From: Actinocatenispora comari
GTDB taxonomy: Bacteria; Actinomycetota; Actinomycetes; Mycobacteriales; Micromonosporaceae
Assembly: GCF_017312725.1 (NCBI RefSeq)
Contig: NZ_BOPO01000075.1
Span: 1 to 64,000, forward strand
Length of the DNA: 64,000 nucleotides
Direction: 5' to 3'
Below are positions 49,475 through 56,988 of the stretch, one piece after another. Each line of letters starts with the position of its first letter. Position 1 is the stretch's first letter. The notes under the pieces are model-generated. The model saw only the letters and a list, made by a program, of their open reading frames with translations. It searched no databases and was not told the origin of the DNA. The position numbers and the translations under genes were made by a program.

Positions 49475-49923
49475 CAAAGGCCACCTCTGTTCGTCGCTTT
49501 GACCCCGCGTGGGGGAATGCGAGGAGAGGGCTTCGCCCCCTCCTCGCGCTCCTTCCCCGCCAAGGGGGCCGCCCCCTTGGCCATCCCCGCCCAGCCCCCG
49601 GAACGGCTGCCCATCGACGCCGAGTGCCCTACGAAGAAGAACGGGGCACGGCCCGGCCTACCCATCACGGCAACGCTCGCTTCGCTTCGTGTCGCGCTGC
49701 ACACGAGGGTTGGTCGTGGCGGACACGGCGGCGTGGCAAATGCCGCACCGGCTCCCCGTAGTTCCGAAGCGGCCAGGCGGGGTCCTGCCTGATCACTGAT
49801 TCCCGTGCAGGGGATGTCAAGGGGGCGACTGCCCCCTTGATGGGGAGGGGTGTGGGGAGGGGCGAAGCCCGCTCCCCACGTTCCCCCACGGGGGGTGAAA
49901 GCGGCGCACAGAGGTGGCCTTTA
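49475..49923. repeat. Inverted-repeat element, arms about 107 bp
   Basis: The left arm (49475-49580) and right arm (49817-49923) are inverted copies that match at most positions. Both run from AAAGGCCACCTCTGT at the outer end, through a GCTTT-ACCCC-GTGGGGGAA block and GGGCTTCGCCCC, to an inner hairpin (CAAGGGGGC/GCCCCCTTG). The spacer of about 236 bases holds no convincing gene. It resembles a non-autonomous mobile or extragenic repeat element. No target-site duplication was recognised. Confidence 0.7.
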
Positions 49924-49970
49924 CCACCCCAGCAACAGCGAACCCAGAGCCGACACGAGCGCTTCGGGCA

Positions 49971-49992
49971 GCACCTCAGCGCAAAGAGGTGC
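49971..49992 (-). terminator. Hairpin over the stop codon of the P-loop kinase gene
   Basis: GCACCTC (49971-49977) pairs with GAGGTGC (49986-49992). The stem spans the minus-strand stop at 49976-49978 and may end the kinase transcript. Confidence 0.45.
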
Positions 49993-50530
49993 CCGCAGCC
50001 CAGGCCGTGAGGCCGATGATCTCGGCGGCGATCTCGGTGACGGTACGGCCGTCGGTGCCGATGCGGTGCACCCAGCTCGGGGCGTCGCGGTCCAGGCGGA
50101 CGGCCATCTGGGCGCTGCGGTGGGTGTGCAGGTCCAGTTCGCTGCCGATCTCGCGGGCGGCGAGCCGGCCGTGGGTGGTGTCGTCGGACGCGGTCAGCAG
50201 CACCCCGATGCAGCGCACCGCGCCGGTCGCGCGCCGGACCAGCGCGGCGTCGAGTACCGCCGCGGTGTTGGTGTAGATCAGCCGGTGCTGGCCGCGGGCG
50301 GCGAAGTTGCGCCACAGCGCGTGCAGGTTCTCCTCGGTGAGGGTGGCGAGCGTCGGGTCGCCGGCCGGCTTCGGCCAGGTCTGGTCCAGCGTGTCGCCCT
50401 CGACGTAGGTGTGCGCCACGTCCGCGGCCTTCAACAGCGCGGCGATCTCCCAGCCGACGCTGGACTTGCCGACGCCGGAGCGGCCGCCGATCAGCAGCGC
50501 CTCGGTACCGGTACCGTTCGCTGCGGTCAC
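49976..50530 (-). CDS. P-loop nucleotide kinase-like protein
   Basis: This 184-residue protein starts at GTG 50530, overlapping the RidA gene's TGA (GTGA). It has a Walker A motif GGRSGVGKSSVGWE near residue 15 and a following VEGDTLDQTWPKP segment where small kinases bind their substrate. HRLIYTNTAAVL sits in a Walker-B-like strand position. The size and layout fit gluconate/shikimate/adenylylsulfate-type kinases or phosphotransferases. The substrate cannot be assigned. It is translationally coupled to the RidA-family gene, which suggests a shared detoxification or metabolite-repair role; this is inference. Confidence 0.75.
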   Translation of the reverse strand: MTAANGTGTEALLIGGRSGVGKSSVGWEIAALLKAADVAHTYVEGDTLDQTWPKPAGDPTLATLTEENLHALWRNFAARGQHRLIYTNTAAVLDAALVRRATGAVRCIGVLLTASDDTTHGRLAAREIGSELDLHTHRSAQMAVRLDRDAPSWVHRIGTDGRTVTEIAAEIIGLTAWAAGTSLR

Positions 50531-50925
50531 GACAGGGCCGCGGTGAGGTCGATCTCGACGAGCTGGCCGGCGTAGCCGAGGGCGGTGACGCCGAGCAGGG
50601 TGCTCGCGGTCGTGAAGGCCGGCGCGAGCGGCGAGTCCTGCAGCCGCTCCCACACCGCGGCCAGGACCGGCTGCTCGTCGCTCGCCACGTACACCACCGA
50701 GCGCACCACCTGGTCCGGCTCGGCGCCGGCGGCGCGCAGCGCGAGCAGGCAGTTCGCCACCACCTGATCGACCTGGGCGAGCACGTCGCCGACACCGACG
50801 AGCTGGTCGTCGGTGTCGACCGGACACTGCCCGGCGAGGTACGCGGTGCGCCCCGCCTCGGCGATCGTCACGTGGTGGTAGCCGTCCGGCGCGTGCAGGG
50901 TGTCGGGATTGCTGCGGGTGATCAC
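50527..50925 (-). CDS. RidA/YjgF family protein
   Basis: RidA-type enzymes hydrolyse reactive enamine/imine intermediates. From GTG 50925 the 132-residue product begins VITRSNPDTLHAPDGYHH, matching the family's N-terminal strand. It continues TAYLAGQCPVDTDDQLVG, VVANCLLALRAAGAEPDQVV and VEIDLTAAL at the end. The Arg that RidA uses to bind the substrate carboxylate is not evident near the C-terminus (TALGYAGQLVEID), so it may be a YjgF subgroup with another role. An upstream in-frame ATG at 50967 would add a weak extension. Confidence 0.85.
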   Translation of the reverse strand: MITRSNPDTLHAPDGYHHVTIAEAGRTAYLAGQCPVDTDDQLVGVGDVLAQVDQVVANCLLALRAAGAEPDQVVRSVVYVASDEQPVLAAVWERLQDSPLAPAFTTASTLLGVTALGYAGQLVEIDLTAALS

Positions 50926-51054
50926 GCCGGGCAGTATCGCCGCCGGAACGCCCGCCCGCATCCGCATTTGGCACCCGCGCGCCGACGGTCCTCCTGCCCG
51001 GGCCGGTCAGTACCGTTGCGGTGGGGCGGACAGCGGGCGGGAAGCGGGGGAACC

Positions 51055-52164
51055 ATGGCGGTGGCGTTCGGTGCCGAGGTGTACCGGCAGCGGTGCGAGC
51101 GGGCGGTGGCGGCGGCGCGGGAGGCGGGGCTGGCCGCGCTGGTGCTCACCCCGGGCCCGGACCTGGCCTACCTGTCCGGCTACACGCCGCCGGCCGACAC
51201 CGAGCGGCTGACCGCGCTGGCGCTGGCCGCGGACGCCGCGCCGACCCTGGTGGTACCGACGCTGGAGCGGCCGGCCGCCGAGCTGGCGCCGGCGGCGCTG
51301 ACGTTCGCCGACTTCACCGACGACGTCGACCCGTACCGGCTGCTGGCCGGCCTGCTGCCGGCCACCGGCCGGCTGGGCATCTCCGACTCGGCCTGGTCGC
51401 TGCACCTGCTCGGGCTGCAGCGCGCGGTGCCGGAGCTGCGCTGGGCGGGGCTGTCCGAGGCGCTGCCGATGCTGCGCGCGGTCAAGGAGCCGGACGAGCT
51501 GGCCCGGCTGGCGGCGGCCGGTGCCGGCGCGGACGCCACGTACGAGCAGATCCTGCGGGTGCGGTTCGCCGGGCGGCGGGAGGTCGACGTCGCCGCCGAT
51601 CTAGCCGCCGGGCTGCGCGAGCACGGCCACGAGCGGGTCGACTTCACCATCGTCGCGTCTGGTCCGAACGGGGCGAGCCCGCACCACGAGCCGACCGACC
51701 GGGTCATCGGCGAGGGCGACACGGTGGTGCTCGACTTCGGTGGGCTGCGCGACGGGTACGGCTCGGACACCACCCGCACGGTGCACGTCGGCGAGCCGAG
51801 CGCCGAGGTCCGCGACGTGCACGAGGTGGTACGGGCGGCCCAGCAGGCGGCGTTCGAGGCGGTGGCGCCGGGCGTACCGTGCGAGCACCTGGACGCGGTC
51901 GCCCGCACGGTGATCACCGACGCCGGTTACGGCGAGTTCTTCATCCACCGCACCGGCCACGGCATCGGGATGACCACGCACGAGCCGCCGTACGTGGTGC
52001 CCGGCGAGAAGCAGCCGCTGGTGCCGGGGATGTGCTTCTCGATCGAGCCGGGCATCTACCTGCCGGGCCGGTTCGGGGTCCGGATCGAGGACATCGTCAC
52101 GGTCACCGGTTCCGGCGGGCGGCGGTTCAACGACAGCAGCCACGCCCTCGCCGTCGTGCACTGA
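51055..52164 (+). CDS. Xaa-Pro aminopeptidase/M24B family peptidase
   Basis: This 369-residue protein starts at ATG 51055. The N-terminal creatinase-like domain has LVLTPGPDLAYLSGY. The pita-bread catalytic domain carries the five dinuclear-metal ligands: the Asp residues in VVLDFGGLRDGYGSDTTRTV, the His in RTGHGIGM, the Glu in SIEPGIYLPG and the Glu in GVRIEDIVTV. A substrate-binding His lies in the THEPPYV stretch. It would cleave an N-terminal residue before proline, in the cytosol. It is divergent from the RidA gene. Confidence 0.92.
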   Translation: MAVAFGAEVYRQRCERAVAAAREAGLAALVLTPGPDLAYLSGYTPPADTERLTALALAADAAPTLVVPTLERPAAELAPAALTFADFTDDVDPYRLLAGLLPATGRLGISDSAWSLHLLGLQRAVPELRWAGLSEALPMLRAVKEPDELARLAAAGAGADATYEQILRVRFAGRREVDVAADLAAGLREHGHERVDFTIVASGPNGASPHHEPTDRVIGEGDTVVLDFGGLRDGYGSDTTRTVHVGEPSAEVRDVHEVVRAAQQAAFEAVAPGVPCEHLDAVARTVITDAGYGEFFIHRTGHGIGMTTHEPPYVVPGEKQPLVPGMCFSIEPGIYLPGRFGVRIEDIVTVTGSGGRRFNDSSHALAVVH

Positions 52165-52167
52165 CGT

Positions 52168-52197
52168 TGACTTCGACCCCGCTCGAAGTCGTACGGT
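52168..52197 (+). promoter_or_regulatory. Leaderless promoter and inverted repeat before the PPOX-fold gene
   Basis: TTGACT (52168-52173) and TACGGT (52192-52197), 18 bases apart, place the -10 box 12 to 7 bases before the ATG at 52204, so the transcript is likely leaderless. GACTTCGA (52169-52176) and TCGAAGTC (52183-52190) form a perfect 8-bp inverted repeat across the spacer, a likely operator. Confidence 0.65.
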
Positions 52198-52203
52198 CGG
52201 CGC

Positions 52204-52644
52204 ATGGGTGACGAGATCTTCACCGCCGTGGAGCGGGAGTTCCTGAGCGGTCAGGGGTTGGCGCGGCTGGCCACGATCGGGCCGGACGGCGGGCCGCAGG
52301 TGCGACCGGTGGGGTTCGTCCTCGACGCCGCCGGTGGGACCGTCGACATCGGCGGGCCGCGCCTGGCCGAGAGCCGCAAGTACCGCAACGTCGAGGCGAA
52401 CCCGCTGGTGTCGCTGGTGGTCGACGACATGACCCCGGACGAGCCGGGCGCGGTGAAGCCGGGCTGGGGGCGCGGCGTCGAGATCCGCGGCTGGGCCGAG
52501 ACGCTGACGCTGGCCGAGCCGCCGATGGCGGCCGGCTTCTTCGCCAACGAGGTGATCCGGATCCACCCGGTTCGCATCATCAGCTGGCACCTGGATTCCG
52601 ACCGCCTCCAGGACGCCCGCACCGTCGGCGAGCCGCCCAGCTAG
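52204..52644 (+). CDS. PPOX-class (pyridoxamine-oxidase fold) F420/flavin-dependent protein
   Basis: This 146-residue split-barrel protein has FLSGQGLARLATIGPDG, PQVRPVGFVLD, ESRKYRNVEANPLVSLVV and EIRGWAETL, the pattern of actinobacterial PPOX-class F420-dependent oxidoreductases. The C-terminal IRIHPVRIISWHLD is also typical. Cofactor choice (F420 or FMN) cannot be settled. Its promoter contains an 8-bp inverted repeat between the -35 and -10 boxes, so it is probably repressor-controlled. Confidence 0.88.
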   Translation: MGDEIFTAVEREFLSGQGLARLATIGPDGGPQVRPVGFVLDAAGGTVDIGGPRLAESRKYRNVEANPLVSLVVDDMTPDEPGAVKPGWGRGVEIRGWAETLTLAEPPMAAGFFANEVIRIHPVRIISWHLDSDRLQDARTVGEPPS

Positions 52645-52735
52645 CGGCCTGCCGTCGACCGGCGCCGAACTGGCGGGTTCGGGCCGGTACGGCGTTGCCG
52701 GCGGGCGTGGTCCGCCGAGCGGCGCGGGGCCAGGG

Positions 52736-53404
52736 TCAGCCGTCGTGCCGCTGGGTGCTGACCTGCTCGACGGCGGGCAGGCGGTCGTCGGCGGCCGTGG
52801 CCGGTGCGAGCCGGGTGACGGCGTCGGGCAGCGGGCCGACGGTGAACACCCGGACGGCCGGGCCGACGGTGACTCCGGCGAAGGAGGCCGTGTCCGGCAC
52901 CCGGTCCGGCAGCCGCACGGGGTGCGGGCCGGCGCCGAGGTCGCCGTCGAACACCAGCATCGACGTGCTGCGCGGTTCCGGCGGCACGAACGAGGTCATC
53001 CACCACGCCTGCACGGTGACGTGGCCGGCTTCGGCGAGGGTGAGCCGTACCGTGCGCCGGGCCGCGTCGTAGCCGATCTCCCCGGTCGGTGCCTCGGTGC
53101 CGGTGGCGGCCCGTACCTGGGCCGCGATGAGGCCGGGGATGCCGGCGAGCCCCTGGACGAAGGACACCCGCGGGTTTCGGGCGCGCACGCCGGCGCGCAG
53201 CTGGTCTTTCGTGTCGGCCGGGACCATGCCCCCGAAGACCAGGACGTCGAGCTCGGTGACGTCGTGGTCGTCGAGGACCCGGTCGAACCGGTTGGTCGCG
53301 TCGGCGGCGTACCCCTGGGCGCGCAGAGCCTCGACGGTGTCCAGGAGCACCTGCGGGCTGCGGCCGACGACGAGTACGCGTCCGGGCCGGTTCTCGATGT
53401 GCAC
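52736..53404 (-). CDS. Rossmann-like protein divergent from a MarR regulator
   Basis: This 222-residue protein starts at GTG 53404 behind AAGGAG. Residues 8-110 look like an alpha/beta Rossmann or receiver-like domain: RVLVVGRSPQVLLDTVEAL, ELDVLVFGGMVP and PRVSFVQGLAGIPGLI. The second half is beta-rich, with VRLTLAEAGHVTVQAWW, and ends with VGPLPDAVTRLAP. I do not recognise a named family or catalytic residues. The MarR-type gene is transcribed the other way across a 92-base gap holding a perfect palindrome, so that regulator likely controls this gene. Confidence 0.75.
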   Translation of the reverse strand: MHIENRPGRVLVVGRSPQVLLDTVEALRAQGYAADATNRFDRVLDDHDVTELDVLVFGGMVPADTKDQLRAGVRARNPRVSFVQGLAGIPGLIAAQVRAATGTEAPTGEIGYDAARRTVRLTLAEAGHVTVQAWWMTSFVPPEPRSTSMLVFDGDLGAGPHPVRLPDRVPDTASFAGVTVGPAVRVFTVGPLPDAVTRLAPATAADDRLPAVEQVSTQRHDG

Positions 53405-53437
53405 GAGGGATCTCCTTGCCGGTCGGTTCAGCATTCA

Positions 53438-53456
53438 ATGTTGGTCATGCCAACAT
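53438..53456. promoter_or_regulatory. Palindromic operator between the Rossmann-like and MarR genes
   Basis: ATGTTGG and CCAACAT form perfect 7-bp arms around TCATG. The site lies in the divergent promoter region, a typical place for a MarR operator. TACGCT at 53485-53490 lies 12 to 7 bases before the MarR GTG and fits a leaderless -10 box. Confidence 0.65.
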
Positions 53457-53496
53457 AGCGAGTGTTGGTGTTACCCACAACTGGTACGCTCGGCGG

Positions 53497-53958
53497 GTGC
53501 CTCCGCGACATCGCGACACCGACCGCGTACCGAGCCGGCTCGAAGGCCGCGCGACCTGGCTCGTCAGCCGGGCGTACGCGCGCTCGTCCGGGCTGCTCAA
53601 CGCCGGTTTCGGGGCCGCCGGTGGCGGGCTGCGCGGCTACCACTACCGGCTGCTCGCGGCGCTTGCGGAGTGGGGACCGGCGAGCCAGGCGCAGCTGGGC
53701 CGGCAGACCGGGATCGACCGCAGCGACGTGACCGCCGCGCTGACCGAGCTGGAGTCACGCGACCTGATCGAGCGCACGGCCGATCCGGACCACGGGCGGC
53801 GGAAGATCGTCACGATCACCGCCGCCGGGGTCGACCAGCTGCACCGACTCGACCAGGTCGTCGACGGCGTCCAGGACGACTTCCTCGCGCCGCTGACGCC
53901 CGCCGAACGGGACCGGCTCGTCACCCTGCTGACCCGGCTCCTGGACACACCGCACTGA
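53497..53958 (+). CDS. MarR family transcriptional regulator
   Basis: This 153-residue regulator starts at GTG 53497, supported by a -10-like TACGCT just upstream. The winged helix shows LLAALAEWGPASQAQLGRQ, GIDRSDVTAALTELESRDLI and the beta-wing ERTADPDHGRRKIVTITAAG, followed by a dimerisation helix. It probably represses itself and the divergent Rossmann-like gene through the palindrome at 53438-53456. The inducer is unknown. Its 3' end resembles the 26-bp unit repeated three times directly downstream. Confidence 0.88.
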   Translation: MPPRHRDTDRVPSRLEGRATWLVSRAYARSSGLLNAGFGAAGGGLRGYHYRLLAALAEWGPASQAQLGRQTGIDRSDVTAALTELESRDLIERTADPDHGRRKIVTITAAGVDQLHRLDQVVDGVQDDFLAPLTPAERDRLVTLLTRLLDTPH

Positions 53959-53970
53959 CCCGAACCGGCT

Positions 53971-54048
53971 CGGCTGGTGGCCGCACCGCGCTGACCCGGC
54001 TGGTGGCCGCACCGCGCTGACCCGGCTGGTGGCCGCACCGCGCTGACC
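53971..54048. repeat. Perfect 26-bp tandem repeat, three copies
   Basis: CGGCTGGTGGCCGCACCGCG plus CTGACC is repeated exactly three times in the gap between the convergent MarR and sigma-factor genes. Each unit holds CACCGCGCTGACC, close to CACCGCACTGACC, the 3' end of the MarR gene with its TGA stop. Confidence 0.9.
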
Positions 54049-54103
54049 AACGTCGGCTCGTGGACGCAGCGCGGCCTGGCACCGGGCGGCCGGGAAGCAC
54101 CCG

Positions 54104-55099
54104 CTAGCGCGGTGGCAACGACCGCGGCAGGCCGAACGGCGCGAGCGTACCGGCGTCGAACCGGGTCAGCGCGGCGATCCGGTCGCCGGCGAGGCCGAGA
54201 ACGAACAGGCCGGTGCCGTGCCGGGTGCCGTCCGGGCCGCACAGGTAGGCGCCGAACGCGGGCTGGCCGTTCGCCCGCGTCGGCACCAGCTCGAACCGTC
54301 GGCCCGCCCCGAACAGCAGGCCGCAGAACCGGCCCACCACGTCGCGCCCCTGGTACTCCAGCGGCAGCGGCGGCATCGACATGAACACGTCGTCGGTGAG
54401 CAACCCGACCAGCGCGGCCAGGTCGGCCGACTCCCAGGCGGCGACGAACCGGGCCACGATCGCCCGTTCGGTCGGTGCGGTCGGTGCCGCCGCCGTGCCG
54501 GTCTGCTGCCGCTCCCGCAGGCCGGACCGGGCCCGCTTGAGGGCGCTCTTCACCGCGTCGACGGTGGTGTCGAGCATGGTCGCCACCTCGTCCGCCCGGA
54601 ACCCGAGCACGTCGCGCAGCACGAGCACGGCGAGCTGGCGCGGTGGCAGCGTCTGCAACGCGGTCACGAACGCGAGCGAGATCGCCTCGGCCTGCTCGAC
54701 CCGTACCTCCGGGCCGGGCGGCGCGGTGTCGGGGTCGGCGAGCAGCTCGTCCGGGTACGGCTCCAGCCAGACCACCTCGCCGAGCCGGGTCGGCTCCGGT
54801 GGTTCGACGTTCGGGATCTCCCAGCGGGCCGGGTTGCGGCGGGCGGCGGCCCGGCGCGCGTTCAGGCACCGGTTGGTGGCGATCCGGTACAGCCAGGTGC
54901 GCAGTGACGCGCGGCCCTCGAAGCCGGCGAAGCCGCGCCAGGCGGACAGCAGCGTGTCCTGCAGCGCGTCCTCCGCGTCGTGGAACGAGCCGAGCATCCG
55001 GTAGCAGTGCACCTGCAGTTCCCGCCGGTACGGCTCGGTCAGTTCGCGGAACGCCTCGCCGTCGCCGGCCCGCGCGCGGGACATCGGTTCGGTCGGCAT
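54104..55099 (-). CDS. ECF sigma factor, SigX5/TIGR02960-like, with SnoaL-like C-terminal domain
   Basis: This 331-residue protein starts at ATG 55099. Region 2 is FRELTEPYRRELQVHCYRM with DAEDALQDTLLSAWRG. Region 4 is LPPRQLAVLVLRDVLGF with EVATMLDTTVDAVKSALKRA. A conserved WLEPYPDELL lies in the linker, characteristic of this sigma subgroup. Residues about 215-331 form a SnoaL/NTF2-like domain (AIVARFVAAWESADLAALV, DDVFMSMPPLPLEYQG, FVLGLAGDRIAALTRFD), which in related ECF sigmas regulates core-polymerase binding in place of a separate anti-sigma factor. Divergent from the reductase at 55275. Confidence 0.9.
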   Translation of the reverse strand: MPTEPMSRARAGDGEAFRELTEPYRRELQVHCYRMLGSFHDAEDALQDTLLSAWRGFAGFEGRASLRTWLYRIATNRCLNARRAAARRNPARWEIPNVEPPEPTRLGEVVWLEPYPDELLADPDTAPPGPEVRVEQAEAISLAFVTALQTLPPRQLAVLVLRDVLGFRADEVATMLDTTVDAVKSALKRARSGLRERQQTGTAAAPTAPTERAIVARFVAAWESADLAALVGLLTDDVFMSMPPLPLEYQGRDVVGRFCGLLFGAGRRFELVPTRANGQPAFGAYLCGPDGTRHGTGLFVLGLAGDRIAALTRFDAGTLAPFGLPRSLPPR

Positions 55100-55274
55100 C
55101 GTAGCCACCCCCGGGTCGTCTCGATGGTCTCGTCCTCGGCGGTACGGACACCGCCGGTACCGGAAAGGGGGCGCCGGGCGGCTGTCGGTCTTGTCACGCC
55201 GCGGTGGCGCCACGTGCGCCGCGCCGCGGTGTCTGCCCCGGTGACAGTCGAGCAGGTGACCCTGGGAGTACACC

Positions 55275-55838
55275 ATGGCAAGGATCGTGATCAGTGAGAA
55301 CGTCTCGGTCGACGGCGTCGTCGAGGTCGGCGACGGGTTCGACCGGGGCGACTGGTACGCCCGGATCGGCGTGGCCGACCGGGAGGCCTGGGCGAAGCTG
55401 GAGTACGACGAGGCGCTCGGTGCGGCCGCGCTGCTGCTGGGCCGGCGGACGTACGAGTGGTTCGTGGCGCAGGGCTGGCCGTCCCGGTCCGGCGGCTGGG
55501 CGGACCGGTTGCGCGAGCTGCCCAAGTACGTCGTGGCCGGTGGCACCGACCCGGACCGCTGGGCCAACACGACGGTACTGACCGGGCCCGTCGCCGACGC
55601 GGTCGCGGCGCTGAAGCGAGACATCGCCGGCGAGATCGTGCTGTACGGCAGTGGCCGGCTGGCGCGCGCCCTGCTCGCCGCCGACCTGGTCGACGAGCTG
55701 CGCCTCGTGACGTACCCGTTCGTGGTCGGTGCCGGCGAGCGGCTGTTCGGGGGGACCGACGCGGTGCGGCCGCTGTGCCTCGCCGAGAGCCGGACGGTGG
55801 GGGAGGGTCTCGTCCTGCTCACCTATCGCCCGGCCTGA
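55275..55838 (+). CDS. Dihydrofolate reductase/RibD C-terminal family protein
   Basis: This 187-residue protein shows the RibD-C/DHFR-like fold: MARIVISENVSVDGVVEVG, AALLLGRRTYEWFVAQGW, KYVVAGGTD, EIVLYGSGRLARALLAADL and DELRLVTYPFVVGAGERLF. It binds NADPH; the reduced substrate is unknown. GGGAG precedes the ATG. Such genes often lie next to SigX5-like sigma factors, as here, and may belong to its regulon. Confidence 0.88.
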   Translation: MARIVISENVSVDGVVEVGDGFDRGDWYARIGVADREAWAKLEYDEALGAAALLLGRRTYEWFVAQGWPSRSGGWADRLRELPKYVVAGGTDPDRWANTTVLTGPVADAVAALKRDIAGEIVLYGSGRLARALLAADLVDELRLVTYPFVVGAGERLFGGTDAVRPLCLAESRTVGEGLVLLTYRPA

Positions 55839-55879
55839 CGCTCGTGGCCCGTCGGGGGCCGGTGCGGCCCCCGACGGTC

Positions 55880-56251
55880 TCAGCCGAGCAGCAGGAGCAG
55901 ACCGCCGACGACGGCGAGGACGCCGGTGCCGGCGTGCACCGCGTACGCGGTGATCTTCGGGCCGCCACGCCGCAGCACGGTCAGGCAGTCGGCGAACGCG
56001 GCCACGCTGCCGGCGAACAGGATCCAGCCGGCGACGGTGTGCGCGCCGAGCAGCAGCGGCACCGCGATCATCAGCGCGCAGGCGAGGTCGCGGTTGCCCT
56101 TGACCGACAGGTAGGTCCCGGCGTCGCCGTTCGGGTCGGCGTGCACGCCGTAGCCGGCGGCCGCGGCGCGCGGGGTGACGAGGAACCGGATGGCGATCCA
56201 CACCAGTCCGGCGGAGATCACGGCGGCGATGACGGTACCGGCGATGGTCAT
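55880..56251 (-). CDS. DUF4267-like small membrane protein
   Basis: This 123-residue protein has four hydrophobic segments: GTVIAAVISAGLVWIAIRFLV, ACALMIAVPLLLGAHTVAG, WILFAGSVAAFADCLTVL and GVLAVVGGLLLLLG. The conserved GNRDLACAL and the YGVHAD segment match the DUF4267 group. Function is unknown. It is divergent from a TetR gene with two identical-type operators between them, so it is the likely target of that repressor. Confidence 0.82.
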   Translation of the reverse strand: MTIAGTVIAAVISAGLVWIAIRFLVTPRAAAAGYGVHADPNGDAGTYLSVKGNRDLACALMIAVPLLLGAHTVAGWILFAGSVAAFADCLTVLRRGGPKITAYAVHAGTGVLAVVGGLLLLLG

Positions 56252-56293
56252 GACTTCTCCGAATCGTGGGGTCGGGCCGTCCGGCCCGACCAG

Positions 56294-56311
56294 TGAATCT
56301 AGCAGTGCTAG
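56294..56311. promoter_or_regulatory. TetR operator 1
   Basis: TGAATCTAGCAGTGCTAG contains the perfect palindrome CTAGCAGTGCTAG (56299-56311). It is the promoter-side site nearer DUF4267 and one of two 18-bp direct repeats spaced 50 bases apart. Confidence 0.75.
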
Positions 56312-56343
56312 TAATGCGGTCAGCGAAAGAGTAGCACTGATTC

Positions 56344-56364
56344 TGAATCTAGCAATGCTAGGAT
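56344..56364 (+). promoter_or_regulatory. TetR operator 2 overlapping a leaderless -10 box
   Basis: TGAATCTAGCAATGCTAG (56344-56361) repeats operator 1 with one change. TAGGAT (56359-56364) lies 12 to 7 bases before the TetR ATG at 56371, so operator and -10 box overlap. This is a direct autorepression layout. Confidence 0.75.
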
Positions 56365-56370
56365 CGGGGC

Positions 56371-56946
56371 ATGAGCATCCAGTCCCGTCGCGAACGCGAA
56401 CGCGCCGAGCGGCACCAGCTGATCGTCACCGCCGCCCGCGAGCTGGCCGAGGCCGAAGGCTGGGACGCGGTCACCACCCGCCGCCTCGCCGCCCGGATCG
56501 AGTACAGCCAGCCGGTGCTGTACAGCCACTTCCGCGGCAAGGAGGCGATCATGAAGGCCGCCGCGCTGGAGGGCATCGGCGAGCTGGCCGAGCGGCTGCG
56601 CGCGGCCCGGCAGGGCGAGCCCGACCCGGCGGCGGCGATGCGCGCCTTCGCGGCCGGCTACGTCGAGTTCGCGACCCGGCAACCCGCGCTCTACGCGGCG
56701 ATGTTCACGCTCACCAGCGACCTGTCCTTCGGCACCGCGGACAGCCCGGACACGCTGCGCGCGGCGTTCGCCGAGTTCACCGCCACGGTACGGCCGTTCG
56801 CCCGGCCCGGCGTCGACCTGGAGACGCTGGCCGAGACGTTCTGGGCGGCGCTGCACGGCCTCGTCGCGCTCGACGGCAGCCACCGGCTGCGCCCCGGCCG
56901 TACCGCGGACCGGCTGACCCTGCTGGTCGACCGGTTCCTGTGCTGA
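56371..56946 (+). CDS. TetR/AcrR family transcriptional regulator
   Basis: This 191-residue protein has an N-terminal TetR helix-turn-helix (RHQLIVTAARELAEAEGWDA, TTRRLAARIEYSQPVLYSHF, GKEAIMKAAALEG). A helical ligand domain follows (ALYAAMFTLTSDLSFG, ETFWAALHGLVALDGSHRL), of the TetR_C_13/WHG-like type. The transcript appears leaderless. Two near-identical CTAGCARTGCTAG sites in the divergent region suggest it represses itself and the DUF4267 gene. The ligand is unknown. Confidence 0.9.
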   Translation: MSIQSRRERERAERHQLIVTAARELAEAEGWDAVTTRRLAARIEYSQPVLYSHFRGKEAIMKAAALEGIGELAERLRAARQGEPDPAAAMRAFAAGYVEFATRQPALYAAMFTLTSDLSFGTADSPDTLRAAFAEFTATVRPFARPGVDLETLAETFWAALHGLVALDGSHRLRPGRTADRLTLLVDRFLC

Positions 56947-56988
56947 ACCCCGGCGGCTGTCGGGCGACCGTGGCCCGGCGCGGCCGGG

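Noticed and set aside
49586-49816. Short open frames within the inverted-repeat element
   Set aside because: No start with a ribosome site, no domain, and mixed third-position bias.
50531-50974. Upstream extension of the P-loop kinase frame to 50974
   Set aside because: It would cover the RidA gene in another frame. GTG 50530 overlaps the RidA stop in the normal coupled manner.
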